A stretch of DNA of 10,776 nt, from positions 1 to 10,776 of the forward strand of contig JBBCJT010000139.1 of NCBI GenBank assembly GCA_037190665.1, read 5' to 3'. This DNA comes from JBBCJT01 sp037190665. GTDB taxonomy: Bacteria; Pseudomonadota; Alphaproteobacteria; Acetobacterales; Acetobacteraceae. Position 1 is the first letter of the stretch, and every line of letters begins with the position of its first letter. Below, piece by piece: positions 1-6,726 of this stretch. Below the pieces are notes generated by a model. That model saw only the letters and a program-made list of their open reading frames with translations. It was not told the DNA's origin and made no database searches. The position numbers were made by a program, and so were the translations under genes.

Positions 1-372
1 CATCCGGTAGCCGCACAGCGCATCGGTCCAGCGCAGCTCGCCAACGAGCTGGCGCGCATAGGGATCGAGCAGCAGCTTGTGCGGGTTGAAGCGGTGGCCA
101 TCCTCCGGGCGGTACGGGCCGTGGGCGCGGTAGCCATAGACGAGGCCGGGCCGCGCCTCGGGCAGGTAGCCGTGGAACACCTCGTCGGTGCATTCGGGCA
201 GGGTGAGGCGGGCGATCTCCCGCCGGCCGGTGCGGTCGAACAGGCACAGCTCGATCCGCTCGGCATGCGCGCTGAAGACCGCGAAGTTGACGCCGAGCCC
301 GTCCCAGGTCGCGCCCAGCGGGTCGGGGCGCCCGGGCAGCAGCCGTCCCGGCAGGATCGAGATGTCAGCCAA
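1..372 (-). CDS. glgX: Glycogen debranching enzyme GlgX, N-terminal part (truncated by window edge)
   Basis: Only the first 124 codons are present; the gene continues beyond base 1. GlgX is a cytoplasmic GH13 enzyme that hydrolyses alpha-1,6 branches of phosphorylase-trimmed glycogen. The visible part is the N-terminal CBM48-like beta-sandwich, with the family signature around residues 17-45 (PLGATWDGLGVNFAVFSAHA, then ELCLFD) and, near residue 85, YGYRAHGPYRPEDGHRFNP followed by KLLLDPYAR. The only normal start codon in this frame after the upstream stop (388-390) is a TTG at 372. It lies inside the end of glgB, giving an 8-nt overlap and suggesting translational coupling; no clear Shine-Dalgarno is seen. 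The catalytic barrel is outside the window, so activity cannot be judged. Family identity is clear; the exact start is less so. Confidence 0.9.
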   Translation of the reverse strand, partial: MADISILPGRLLPGRPDPLGATWDGLGVNFAVFSAHAERIELCLFDRTGRREIARLTLPECTDEVFHGYLPEARPGLVYGYRAHGPYRPEDGHRFNPHKLLLDPYARQLVGELRWTDALCGYRM

Positions 373-2530
373 GCGACGGCGTGAGCATCAGCGCGCCAAG
401 CGGCGGAAGCGTGAGCCGGAGGGAGGCGGGCTGGCCGTGCAGCGGGGTAGCTTCGGCAAGGACCGTGCCGCCGTTGCCGATGCCCGATCCGCCATAGACG
501 GCGGCGTCGCTGTTCAGGATCTCGTTCCAGGCCCCCGCGATCGGCACACCGATACGATAGTCGTGCCGGGGCATCGGCGTGAAGTTCACCACCACCAGCA
601 CCGGCAGGTCCGCCGCGTCGCCACGGCGGAGGAAGGCGAACACGCTCTGCGTGCGGTCGTCGCTGACCAGCCAGGTGAAGCCCTCGGGATCGAAATCGTG
701 CCGGTGCAGTGCGGGCAGCGTGGCGTGCAGCCGGTTGAGGTCGGCGACCAGCCGCTGCATGCCGCGATGGGAGGTGTGGTCGAGCAGGTGCCAGTCGAGC
801 GAGATGTCGTGGTTCCACTCGCGGCGCTGCGCGAACTCACCGCCCATGAACAGCAGCTTCTTGCCCGGATGTCCCCACATGAAGGACAGGTAGGCGCGCA
901 GGTTGGCGAAGCGCTGCCAGTCGTCGCCCGGCATCTTGCCGATCAGCGAGCCTTTCCCATGCACCACCTCGTCATGCGACAGCGGCAGCACGAAGCGTTC
1001 GGTGAAGGCGTAGATCAGGCCGAACGTCATCGAATCGTGATGCCAGCTCCGGTGGACCGGCTCGTGATGCATGTAATCGAGCGTGTCGTGCATCCAGCCC
1101 ATGTTCCACTTGTGCGTGAAGCCGAGCCCGCCTTCGTCCGCCGGCCGCGTCACGCCCGGCCAGGCGGTGGATTCCTCGGCGATCAGCATCGCGCCGGGGC
1201 AGCGTTCGGCAACCGCGCGCGACAGCTCGCGCAGGAACTCCACCGCCTCCAGGTTCTCGCGGCCGCCATAGCGGTTCGGCACCCATTCGCCCGGATTGCG
1301 GCTGTAGTCGCGATAGAGCATCGAGGCCACCGCATCCACCCGCAGTCCGTCCACGCGGTAGTGCTGCAGCCAGTAGAGCGCGGAGGCGATCAGGAAGCCG
1401 CGCACCTCGTGGCGGCCGAAATTGTAGATCGCCGTGTTCCAGTCGCGGTGGAAGCCTTCCCTGGGATCGGAATGCTCGTACAGCGCCGTGCCATCGAACC
1501 GGGCCAGCCCGTGCGCATCGGTCGGGAAATGTGCCGGCACCCAGTCCAGGATCACGCCGATCCCCGCCGCATGCGCACGATCGACGAAGCGGGCGAAGGC
1601 GTCGGGCGTGCCGAGATTGGCGTGCGGGGCGAACTGCCCCAGCGGCTGGTAGCCCCACGACCCGCCGAAGGGATGAACCATCACGGGCAGCAGCTCGATA
1701 TGGGTGAACCCCATGTCCTGCACGTAGGGGATGAGCCGCTCGCCGATCTCGTCCCATTGCAGGACGCGGTCGCCATCGCCGCGTGCCCAGGATCCGGCAT
1801 GCACCTCGTAGATGCTCATCGGCCCATCGCTGCGGGCGGGCAGGGCACGGGCGGACCAGACCGGGGGGCGGGGATCGGGTACGATAGACGCGGTGGCCGG
1901 CGCCGGCTCGGCCTGCTGCGCCACCGGATCGGCCTTGAGCGGCAGGACGCGGCCGGCGGCGTCGAGCAGCTCGTACTTGTAACGTGCGCCTTCGGCCAGG
2001 CGCGGGATGAACAGCTCCCACACCCCGGCCTCCCTCCGCAGCCGCATCGGGTGGCGCCGCCCGTCCCAGACGTTGAAGTCGCCGACGACGGAAACGCGCG
2101 CCGCGTTGGGAGCCCAGACCGCGAAGCGGACGCCGGGGATGCCGTCGATCGTGGCGACGTGGGCGCCGAGCGCGCGCCACAGCTCGCGGTGCCGGCCCTC
2201 GGCGAGAAGATGCACATCGAGTTCGCCCAGCACCGGGCCGAAGGCGTAGGGGTCCTCCGTCTCCTGCACAGCGCCGCCCGGCCACGTGATGCGCAGCAGG
2301 TAGGGACGCGGCAGGTCGGCCAGGCGCGCCTCGAAGATGCCGTCGGCGATGCCCGGCGCCAGCTCCGCCGCCACGCGTCCGTCCGCGATCACTTCCACCC
2401 GCTCCGCGCCGGGCTGGAAGGTGCGGATGCGGATACCGTCCCCGTCGCGATGCGGGCCGAGCCACGCGAAGGCGTCCACCGGGCCGCCCCGAGTGATGGT
2501 CAGCAATTCTTCCTGCACGGCTTCCAGCAT
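365..2530 (-). CDS. glgB: 1,4-alpha-glucan branching enzyme GlgB
   Basis: This 721-residue cytoplasmic enzyme makes alpha-1,6 branch points in glycogen by cutting an alpha-1,4 chain and transferring it. The length is normal for the family. Domains are two N-terminal beta-sandwich modules (about 15-105 and 115-220, the second with GVRFAVWAPNAARVSVVGDFN), a GH13 barrel (about 240-600) and a C-terminal beta domain (about 620-718). Catalytic residues appear intact: nucleophile D399 in YRVDGLRVDAV, acid/base E452 in LIAEEST and D520 in LSHDEVVHG. Their spacing (53 and 121 residues) matches what I recall for E. coli D405/E458/D526. The start is the only ATG/GTG/TTG after the upstream in-frame stop apart from internal codons. 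Its AGGAG abuts the ATG with no spacer, so the GTG at codon 5 is a possible alternative. It is the first gene of a glgB-glgX operon. Confidence 0.97.
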   Translation of the reverse strand: MLEAVQEELLTITRGGPVDAFAWLGPHRDGDGIRIRTFQPGAERVEVIADGRVAAELAPGIADGIFEARLADLPRPYLLRITWPGGAVQETEDPYAFGPVLGELDVHLLAEGRHRELWRALGAHVATIDGIPGVRFAVWAPNAARVSVVGDFNVWDGRRHPMRLRREAGVWELFIPRLAEGARYKYELLDAAGRVLPLKADPVAQQAEPAPATASIVPDPRPPVWSARALPARSDGPMSIYEVHAGSWARGDGDRVLQWDEIGERLIPYVQDMGFTHIELLPVMVHPFGGSWGYQPLGQFAPHANLGTPDAFARFVDRAHAAGIGVILDWVPAHFPTDAHGLARFDGTALYEHSDPREGFHRDWNTAIYNFGRHEVRGFLIASALYWLQHYRVDGLRVDAVASMLYRDYSRNPGEWVPNRYGGRENLEAVEFLRELSRAVAERCPGAMLIAEESTAWPGVTRPADEGGLGFTHKWNMGWMHDTLDYMHHEPVHRSWHHDSMTFGLIYAFTERFVLPLSHDEVVHGKGSLIGKMPGDDWQRFANLRAYLSFMWGHPGKKLLFMGGEFAQRREWNHDISLDWHLLDHTSHRGMQRLVADLNRLHATLPALHRHDFDPEGFTWLVSDDRTQSVFAFLRRGDAADLPVLVVVNFTPMPRHDYRIGVPIAGAWNEILNSDAAVYGGSGIGNGGTVLAEATPLHGQPASLRLTLPPLGALMLTPSLG

Positions 2531-2587
2531 CTCCTGTCGGCCCCCGCGGCGCGTCGCGCCTGAACAACCACACTAGCGCAGCAAGCG

Positions 2588-2616
2588 CGCGGGTCAGCCC
2601 GAAGGTTGCACCCGCG
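2588..2616 (-). repeat. Inverted repeat in the glgB leader
   Basis: Arms CGCGGGT (2588-2594) and ACCCGCG (2610-2616) are perfect complements separated by 15 nt. The repeat lies 58-86 nt upstream of the glgB start and would be part of its leader RNA if transcription begins in the AT-rich island at 2661-2674. It has no U-tract on either side. In such GC-rich DNA, a chance origin is quite possible. Confidence 0.35.
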
Positions 2617-2723
2617 GGGCCGAACCGCGCGATCCCCGCCCCGAGGCTGCTTCGGGTGGGATTATTTCCTTATCAGCTCCCGCCTGCGGGGCGAGTCACG
2701 AACGACGGTGAATCGATCCGGGT

Positions 2724-2737
2724 TTGATCCGCATCAA
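2724..2737. promoter_or_regulatory. FNR/FixK/Anr-type binding site
   Basis: The sequence TTGATCCGCATCAA matches the consensus TTGAT-N4-ATCAA of the Crp/FNR-family anaerobic regulators (FNR, FnrN, FixK, Anr) at all ten defined positions. Such an AT-heavy match is improbable by chance in DNA this GC-rich. Its centre is about 126 bp upstream of the DUF485-actP start and about 200 bp upstream of glgB. Class II activation (site at -41.5) of the rightward operon would put the transcription start near 2772. The site could serve either gene or both. The match is directly seen; the regulator and direction are inferred. Confidence 0.7.
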
Positions 2738-2778
2738 GGCGTCGGGCCCGCGCGTGCCGCATGGCAGTAGCTGGTGTC

Positions 2779-2795
2779 ACGTGTAACGTACACGT
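2779..2795. promoter_or_regulatory. 17-bp perfect inverted repeat, candidate operator of the actP operon
   Basis: Arms ACGTGTA and TACACGT flank a 3-nt ACG spacer, a perfect 7-bp dyad of the size bound by a dimeric helix-turn-helix repressor. It ends 61 bp before the DUF485 start codon. If the FNR-type box acts at -41.5, the repeat would overlap the region just downstream of the transcription start, a typical repressor position. It could also form a small hairpin in the leader RNA. I cannot name the cognate regulator. Confidence 0.45.
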
Positions 2796-2856
2796 CCCCT
2801 GCCGTGCCGGCCGCCTCGCTGAGCTTCCTGCCCCCCAAACGAGAACGCAGGTGACC

Positions 2857-3171
2857 ATGCCCCCGCCCACCGCCCCGCATCAGCGGATCCTCGAGCATCC
2901 CAAGTTCATCGCCCTCATCGAGCAGCGATCCTCCTTCGCCTGGATCCTGTCCGCGGCGATGCTGGTGATCTACTTCGGCTTCATCCTGCTGGTCGCCTTT
3001 GCCAAGGGCCTGCTCGCCACCAAGATCGGCAGCGGCGTCACCTCGCTCGGCATCGTGCTCGGCCTCGCCGTCATCGTCTCGGCCTTCGTGCTGACCGGCA
3101 TCTACGTCCAGCGCGCCAACACCCGCTACGACGAGCTCACCCGCGAGCTGATGCAGGAGATCGAGCGATGA
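2857..3171 (+). CDS. DUF485 family small inner-membrane protein (YjcH-like)
   Basis: This 104-residue protein has two membrane spans (about 27-48, FAWILSAAMLVIYFGFILLV, and about 61-84) joined by a short loop, and a charged C-terminal tail. The N-terminal RILEHPKFIALIEQRSSFAW is the hallmark of DUF485/YjcH, which is nearly always encoded just before the acetate permease actP and is thought to be an accessory of it; its biochemical role is unknown. The chosen ATG has a modest AGG five to seven bases upstream. A GTG two codons earlier (2851) is also possible, while an upstream ATG at 2761 lies in the control region and is unlikely. The stop overlaps the actP start as ATGA, indicating tight coupling. 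Confidence 0.92.
   Translation: MPPPTAPHQRILEHPKFIALIEQRSSFAWILSAAMLVIYFGFILLVAFAKGLLATKIGSGVTSLGIVLGLAVIVSAFVLTGIYVQRANTRYDELTRELMQEIER
3155..3159 (+). promoter_or_regulatory. Shine-Dalgarno of actP
   Basis: AGGAG lies within the last codons of the DUF485 gene, 8 nt before the actP ATG at 3168. It fixes the actP start within the ATGA overlap. Confidence 0.8.
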
Positions 3172-4850
3172 GCTGGGCAAAGCTCGTGGCCGCCGCCTTG
3201 CTCACGGGAGCCTCCGCCGCCTGGGCGGCGGAGGCGCTCAGCGGCGCGGTGGACAAGCAGGCACTCAACTGGGCGGCGATCGTCATGTTCGTCGCCTTCG
3301 TCGTCTTCACGCTCGGCATCACGTACCGCGCGGCGCGGCAGAGCCGGTCGGCGGCGGATTTCTACACGGCGGGCGGCGGCATCACCGGCTTCCAGAACGG
3401 GCTCGCCATTGCCGGCGACTACATGTCGGCGGCCTCCTTCCTCGGCATCTCCGGACTGGTGTTCACCAGCGGCTTCGACGGGCTGATCTATTCGATCGGC
3501 TTCCTCGTCGGCTGGCCGATCGTGCTGTTCCTGATCGCGGAGCGGCTGCGCAACCTCGGCAAGTTCACCTTCGCCGACGTCGCCTCCTTCCGGCTGGACC
3601 AGACGCGGATCCGCATCCTGTCCGCCGTGGGCACGCTGGTCGTCGTCGCCTTCTACCTGATCGCGCAGATGGTGGGCGCGGGGAAGCTGATCCAGCTCCT
3701 GTTCGGCCTCGACTACCTGTACGCGGTGGTGATCGTCGGCGCGCTGATGATCATCTACGTCGCCTTCGGCGGCATGAAGGCGACCACCTGGGTGCAGATC
3801 ATCAAGGCCTGCCTGCTGCTGGTGGGGGCGAGCTTTATGGCCTTCATGGTGCTGTGGCGCTACGGCTTCAGCCCGGAGGCGATGTTCGCGGACGCAGTGC
3901 GCATCCATCCTTCCGGCGATTCGATCATGGCGCCGGGCAACATGGTGTCCGACCCGATCTCGGCGATCTCCCTCGGCCTCGCGCTGATGTTCGGCACCGC
4001 CGGGCTGCCGCATATCCTGATGCGCTTCTTCACCGTCTCGGACGCGAAGGCAGCGCGCAAGTCGGTATTCTACGCCACCGGCTTCATCGCCTATTTCTAC
4101 ATCCTGACCTTCGTGATCGGCTTCGGCGCCATCACCTTCCTGATGCTGGAGCCGGCCTACTACGGGGCAGCCTCCGGCGCGGCCTACAACAAGATCACCG
4201 GCCTGCTGGGCGGGACGAACATGGCGGCGGTGCATCTGGCCGACGCGGTGGGCGGGTCGCTGTTCCTCGGCTTCATCTCGGCGGTCGCGTTCGCGACCAT
4301 CCTCGCCGTGGTGGCCGGGCTCACGCTCGCCGGCGCGTCCGCCGTCAGCCATGACCTCTACGCGGAGGTGATCGCGCGCGGCAAGGCGACGGAGCAGCAG
4401 GAGGTGCGACTGTCCAAGATCACCGCGGTCATCATCGGCATCGTGGCGATCTACCTGGGCTACATCTTCGAGAACCAGAACGTCGCCTTCATGGTCGGCC
4501 TCGCCTTCGCGGTGGCGGCGAGCTGCAACTTCCCGGTGCTGCTGATGTCGGTGTTCTGGAAGGGCACGACCACGCGCGGTGCGCTCTACGGCGGGATGCT
4601 CGGGCTGCTGTCGGCGGTGATCATGGTGGTGCTGAGCAAGGCCGTCTGGGTCAGCACGCTGGGCTTCGCGACCGCGCTGTTCCCCTACGACAACCCGGCG
4701 CTGTTCTCGATGGCGATCGCCTTCGGGGGCATCTGGCTCTTCTCGAAGGTCGATGCCAGCCAGCGCGGACGCGACGAGATAGCCGCGTTCGATGCGCAGT
4801 ACGTGCGATCCGAGACCGGCATCGGCGCCGCCTCGGCCCACGTGCACTGA
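3168..4850 (+). CDS. actP: Cation/acetate symporter ActP
   Basis: This 560-residue sodium:solute symporter family (SSS) permease is predicted to import acetate, and perhaps other short monocarboxylates, with a cation across the inner membrane. It is collinear with E. coli ActP (549 residues, from memory) almost throughout: NWAAIVMFVAFVVFTLGITY (34-53), the block around NGLAIAGDYMSAASFLGIS (77-95), GTAGLPHILMRFFTVSDA and FENQNVAFMVGLAFAVAASC. The N-terminus (about 1-21, ending AAWAAEA) resembles a signal peptide, as in E. coli ActP. About a dozen further hydrophobic spans follow. A loop near residues 325-345 appears several residues longer than in E. coli. The gene is coupled to DUF485 upstream. 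Cells usually pair it with acetyl-CoA synthetase, which is not in this window. Confidence 0.96.
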   Translation: MSWAKLVAAALLTGASAAWAAEALSGAVDKQALNWAAIVMFVAFVVFTLGITYRAARQSRSAADFYTAGGGITGFQNGLAIAGDYMSAASFLGISGLVFTSGFDGLIYSIGFLVGWPIVLFLIAERLRNLGKFTFADVASFRLDQTRIRILSAVGTLVVVAFYLIAQMVGAGKLIQLLFGLDYLYAVVIVGALMIIYVAFGGMKATTWVQIIKACLLLVGASFMAFMVLWRYGFSPEAMFADAVRIHPSGDSIMAPGNMVSDPISAISLGLALMFGTAGLPHILMRFFTVSDAKAARKSVFYATGFIAYFYILTFVIGFGAITFLMLEPAYYGAASGAAYNKITGLLGGTNMAAVHLADAVGGSLFLGFISAVAFATILAVVAGLTLAGASAVSHDLYAEVIARGKATEQQEVRLSKITAVIIGIVAIYLGYIFENQNVAFMVGLAFAVAASCNFPVLLMSVFWKGTTTRGALYGGMLGLLSAVIMVVLSKAVWVSTLGFATALFPYDNPALFSMAIAFGGIWLFSKVDASQRGRDEIAAFDAQYVRSETGIGAASAHVH

Positions 4851-4856
4851 CCGAGG

Positions 4857-4889
4857 CGCGGCCGCACGGGTCCGTCCCGCGCGGCCGCG
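4857..4889 (+). repeat. Strong GC hairpin between actP and the nucleotidyltransferase gene
   Basis: Bases 4857-4865 (CGCGGCCGC) pair perfectly with 4881-4889 (GCGGCCGCG). After one A-C mismatch, CGGG (4867-4870) pairs with CCCG (4876-4879), closing a 5-nt TCCGT loop. It begins 7 nt after the actP stop and ends 9 nt before the next start. No T-run follows, so it is not a standard intrinsic terminator; it may attenuate, stabilise the upstream mRNA end or damp translation of the next gene. The following 10 bases (4889-4898, GGCGATCGCC) form another perfect palindrome. Confidence 0.6.
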
Positions 4890-4898
4890 GCGATCGCC

Positions 4899-6725
4899 AT
4901 GCCGCAGGGGTTCGACGCCACCAACCCGCCCTTCGACCGGCTGACGCACGAACAGGTCGGCCGGCTGCGCAGCGCGCTCGACATCGGCTACTTCAGCCCC
5001 GGCGCCCATATCATCGAACGCGGGCAGCCCTCGGAAAGCCTGCACGTCGTCATCAAGGGCAAGGTCGAACTGCGCGACGAGACGGGCGAGCTGCAATCCG
5101 TGCTCGGCCCGAAGGACAGCTTCGACGCGCGGGCGCTGATGCACGGCGCGGCGGGCGAGGACTTCATCGCCGCCGAGGAGACGCTCTGCTACCTGCTGCC
5201 GAAGGCGCCGCTGCTCGGCCTGATCGCCGACAATCCCGGCTTCGCCGCCTTCTTCTACGCGGAGGTGTCGCGCAAGCTGGAGGCCTTCGCCGCCGAACGG
5301 CAGGTTTCCGGCGTGGACTCCGTGCTGCACGCCCGCGTCGCGGACGCCCAGCGCGATCCGGCAGTCTTCATCGACGCCGCGCGCAGCATCGCCGATGCCG
5401 GCCGGCTGATGCAGGAACGCGACATCAACGCGCTCTACGTCCGCGACGGCGAGCGGATCGGCATCGTCACCGGGATGAACCTCGCCAAGGCGTTGATCCT
5501 GCGTCACCTGTCGCTCGACACGCCGGTGGGCGAGGTCGCGAGCTACGACGTGATCTCCATCGCGCCCGACGCCTTCATCGCCGAGGCGCTGCTGCAGATG
5601 ACGCGGCACGGCAAGCGCCGGCTCGCCATCCGCACGGAGGAGGGCTACGCGGGTTTCCTCGAGGATATCGACCTGCTCGGCCTGTTCGCCGGCAATTCCC
5701 AGCTCATCCCCAGCCGCATCGATCGCGCGCGGGACATCGCCGACCTCGTCTCCTGCGCCGGCGATATCCAGAAGCAGGTGGAGCGGCTGCACGGACAGGG
5801 CATCCGCGTGGAGACCATCGCCGACATCACCTCCGACCTGAACCGCCGCCTGCACGCGAAGGCCTATGACCTGACCTGCCCGGAGACGATCCGGCCGCAT
5901 GCCTGCCTGATGCTCATGGGCTCCGAGGGGCGCGGCGAGCAGACCGTGCGCACCGATCAGGACAACGGGCTGCTGCTGGCCGTGCCGGTGCCGGAGGAAG
6001 ACCTCGCCGCCTTCCGCACCCGCTTCTCCGGCGCGTTGGAGACGCTGGGCTTCCCGCCGTGTCCCGGCCGGGTGATGGTCAGCAACCCGGTCTGGTCGCA
6101 GACCGTGGACGGCTTCATCCGCCAGATCGAACGCTGGGCCCGCGCGGGCGATGCCGACGCGGCGATGAACCTCGCGGTCTTCGCCGATGCGACGGCCGTC
6201 GCCGGCGATCCGGCGCTGCTGGCGCGGGCCAAGGCGGCGCTGACCGCGATCATGCGCGGCGAGCCTGTCCTGCTGGCCCGCTTCGCGCATCTGGTGGAGA
6301 CCTTCGCGCAGCCGCCGACGGGGGGGCTGTTCAACACGCTGATGGCGACCGTGGGCATGGGCGGGGCGGATGCCATCGACGTCAAGCGCGCCGGCACCTT
6401 CCCGATCATCCATGGCGTGCGCGCGCTGATGCTCGAACGTGGCCTGTCCGCGGAATCCACCGCGGAGCGGATCGCCGCGCTGATCCAGGCCGGCGCGCTG
6501 GGTGACGAATTCGGCACCGAGCTTGTCGGCGCGCTGCGGGTGTTCATGGAGTTCCGGCTGCGCTCCCAGCTCGAAGCCGCCCGGCGCGGCACCACCGAGG
6601 GCGAGTCGGTGGTGCGGATGGATGCGCTGTCCACCGCCGACCGCGACATCCTGCGCGATGCGTTGCGCGTCGTCCGCCAGTTGCGGGATTATCTGCGCGT
6701 GCACCTCCGGCTGGATAATTTCTGA
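4899..6725 (+). CDS. Cyclic-nucleotide-binding-like / CBS / DUF294 putative nucleotidyltransferase
   Basis: This 608-residue cytoplasmic protein has a cNMP-binding-like beta-roll at about 14-125 (YFSPGAHIIERGQPSESLHVV, VIKGKVEL), a CBS pair at about 145-265, and a GlnD-like DUF294 nucleotidyltransferase at about 280-430. The motif GSEGRGEQ (341-348) followed by D353-Q-D355 is the intact polymerase-beta-type active site. A helical DUF294 C-terminal domain follows (about 455-600). The family is expected to transfer a nucleotidyl group under ligand control, but no substrate is established to my knowledge. It recurs beside ActP-type symporters and DEDDh exonucleases, suggesting a regulatory role in acetate uptake. 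The cNMP fold lacks the usual phosphate-binding GE...RAA cassette (it reads FDARALMHGAAGEDFIAAEE). The start at 4899 has no Shine-Dalgarno and follows a strong hairpin, but no alternative start lies upstream in frame. Confidence 0.9.
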   Translation: MPQGFDATNPPFDRLTHEQVGRLRSALDIGYFSPGAHIIERGQPSESLHVVIKGKVELRDETGELQSVLGPKDSFDARALMHGAAGEDFIAAEETLCYLLPKAPLLGLIADNPGFAAFFYAEVSRKLEAFAAERQVSGVDSVLHARVADAQRDPAVFIDAARSIADAGRLMQERDINALYVRDGERIGIVTGMNLAKALILRHLSLDTPVGEVASYDVISIAPDAFIAEALLQMTRHGKRRLAIRTEEGYAGFLEDIDLLGLFAGNSQLIPSRIDRARDIADLVSCAGDIQKQVERLHGQGIRVETIADITSDLNRRLHAKAYDLTCPETIRPHACLMLMGSEGRGEQTVRTDQDNGLLLAVPVPEEDLAAFRTRFSGALETLGFPPCPGRVMVSNPVWSQTVDGFIRQIERWARAGDADAAMNLAVFADATAVAGDPALLARAKAALTAIMRGEPVLLARFAHLVETFAQPPTGGLFNTLMATVGMGGADAIDVKRAGTFPIIHGVRALMLERGLSAESTAERIAALIQAGALGDEFGTELVGALRVFMEFRLRSQLEAARRGTTEGESVVRMDALSTADRDILRDALRVVRQLRDYLRVHLRLDNF

Positions 6726-6726
6726 C

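Larger units (their letters stand above)
2531..2856. other. Divergent intergenic control region between glgB and the actP operon
   Basis: These 326 bases hold no convincing gene; the short frames crossing them lack coding character. From left to right I see a 7-bp inverted repeat in the glgB leader (2588-2616), a short AT-rich island (2661-2674, reading GATAAGGAAATAAT on the minus strand) that could include the glgB -10 region, an FNR/FixK-type box (2724-2737) and a 17-bp inverted repeat (2779-2795). No clean sigma70 -35/-10 pair can be assigned for either direction, which is common for activator-dependent promoters in GC-rich genomes. Confidence 0.8.

Noticed and set aside
188..2563. 791-codon open frame on the plus strand across glgB/glgX
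   Set aside because: It is antisense to the clear GlgB and GlgX frames; the translation is low-complexity, Arg/His/Gln-rich and matches no family, as expected of a shadow frame in GC-rich DNA.
972..2573. 533-codon minus-strand frame shifted relative to glgB
   Set aside because: Overlaps glgB on the same strand in another frame; Arg/Gly/Ala-rich with no recognisable motif.
2641..2680. Intrinsic terminator from CCCGA...TCGGG followed by ATTATTTCC
   Set aside because: The stem is only 5 bp with a 7-nt loop, the following tract is not a T-run, and no gene on the plus strand ends there.
2761..2856. N-terminal extension of the DUF485 protein from the ATG at 2761
   Set aside because: The extension would cover the 17-bp operator-like dyad, has no ribosome site and is unlike the family N-terminus, which fits the ATG at 2857.
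2673..2870. 65-codon minus-strand frame in the divergent control region
   Set aside because: No ribosome site or recognisable features; overlaps the regulatory sites and the DUF485 start.
4889..4898. GGCGATCGCC as a HIP1-like repetitive element
   Set aside because: It contains the cyanobacterial HIP1 core GCGATCGC, but only a single copy was noticed and GC-rich palindromes arise easily here; treated only as part of the junction structure.
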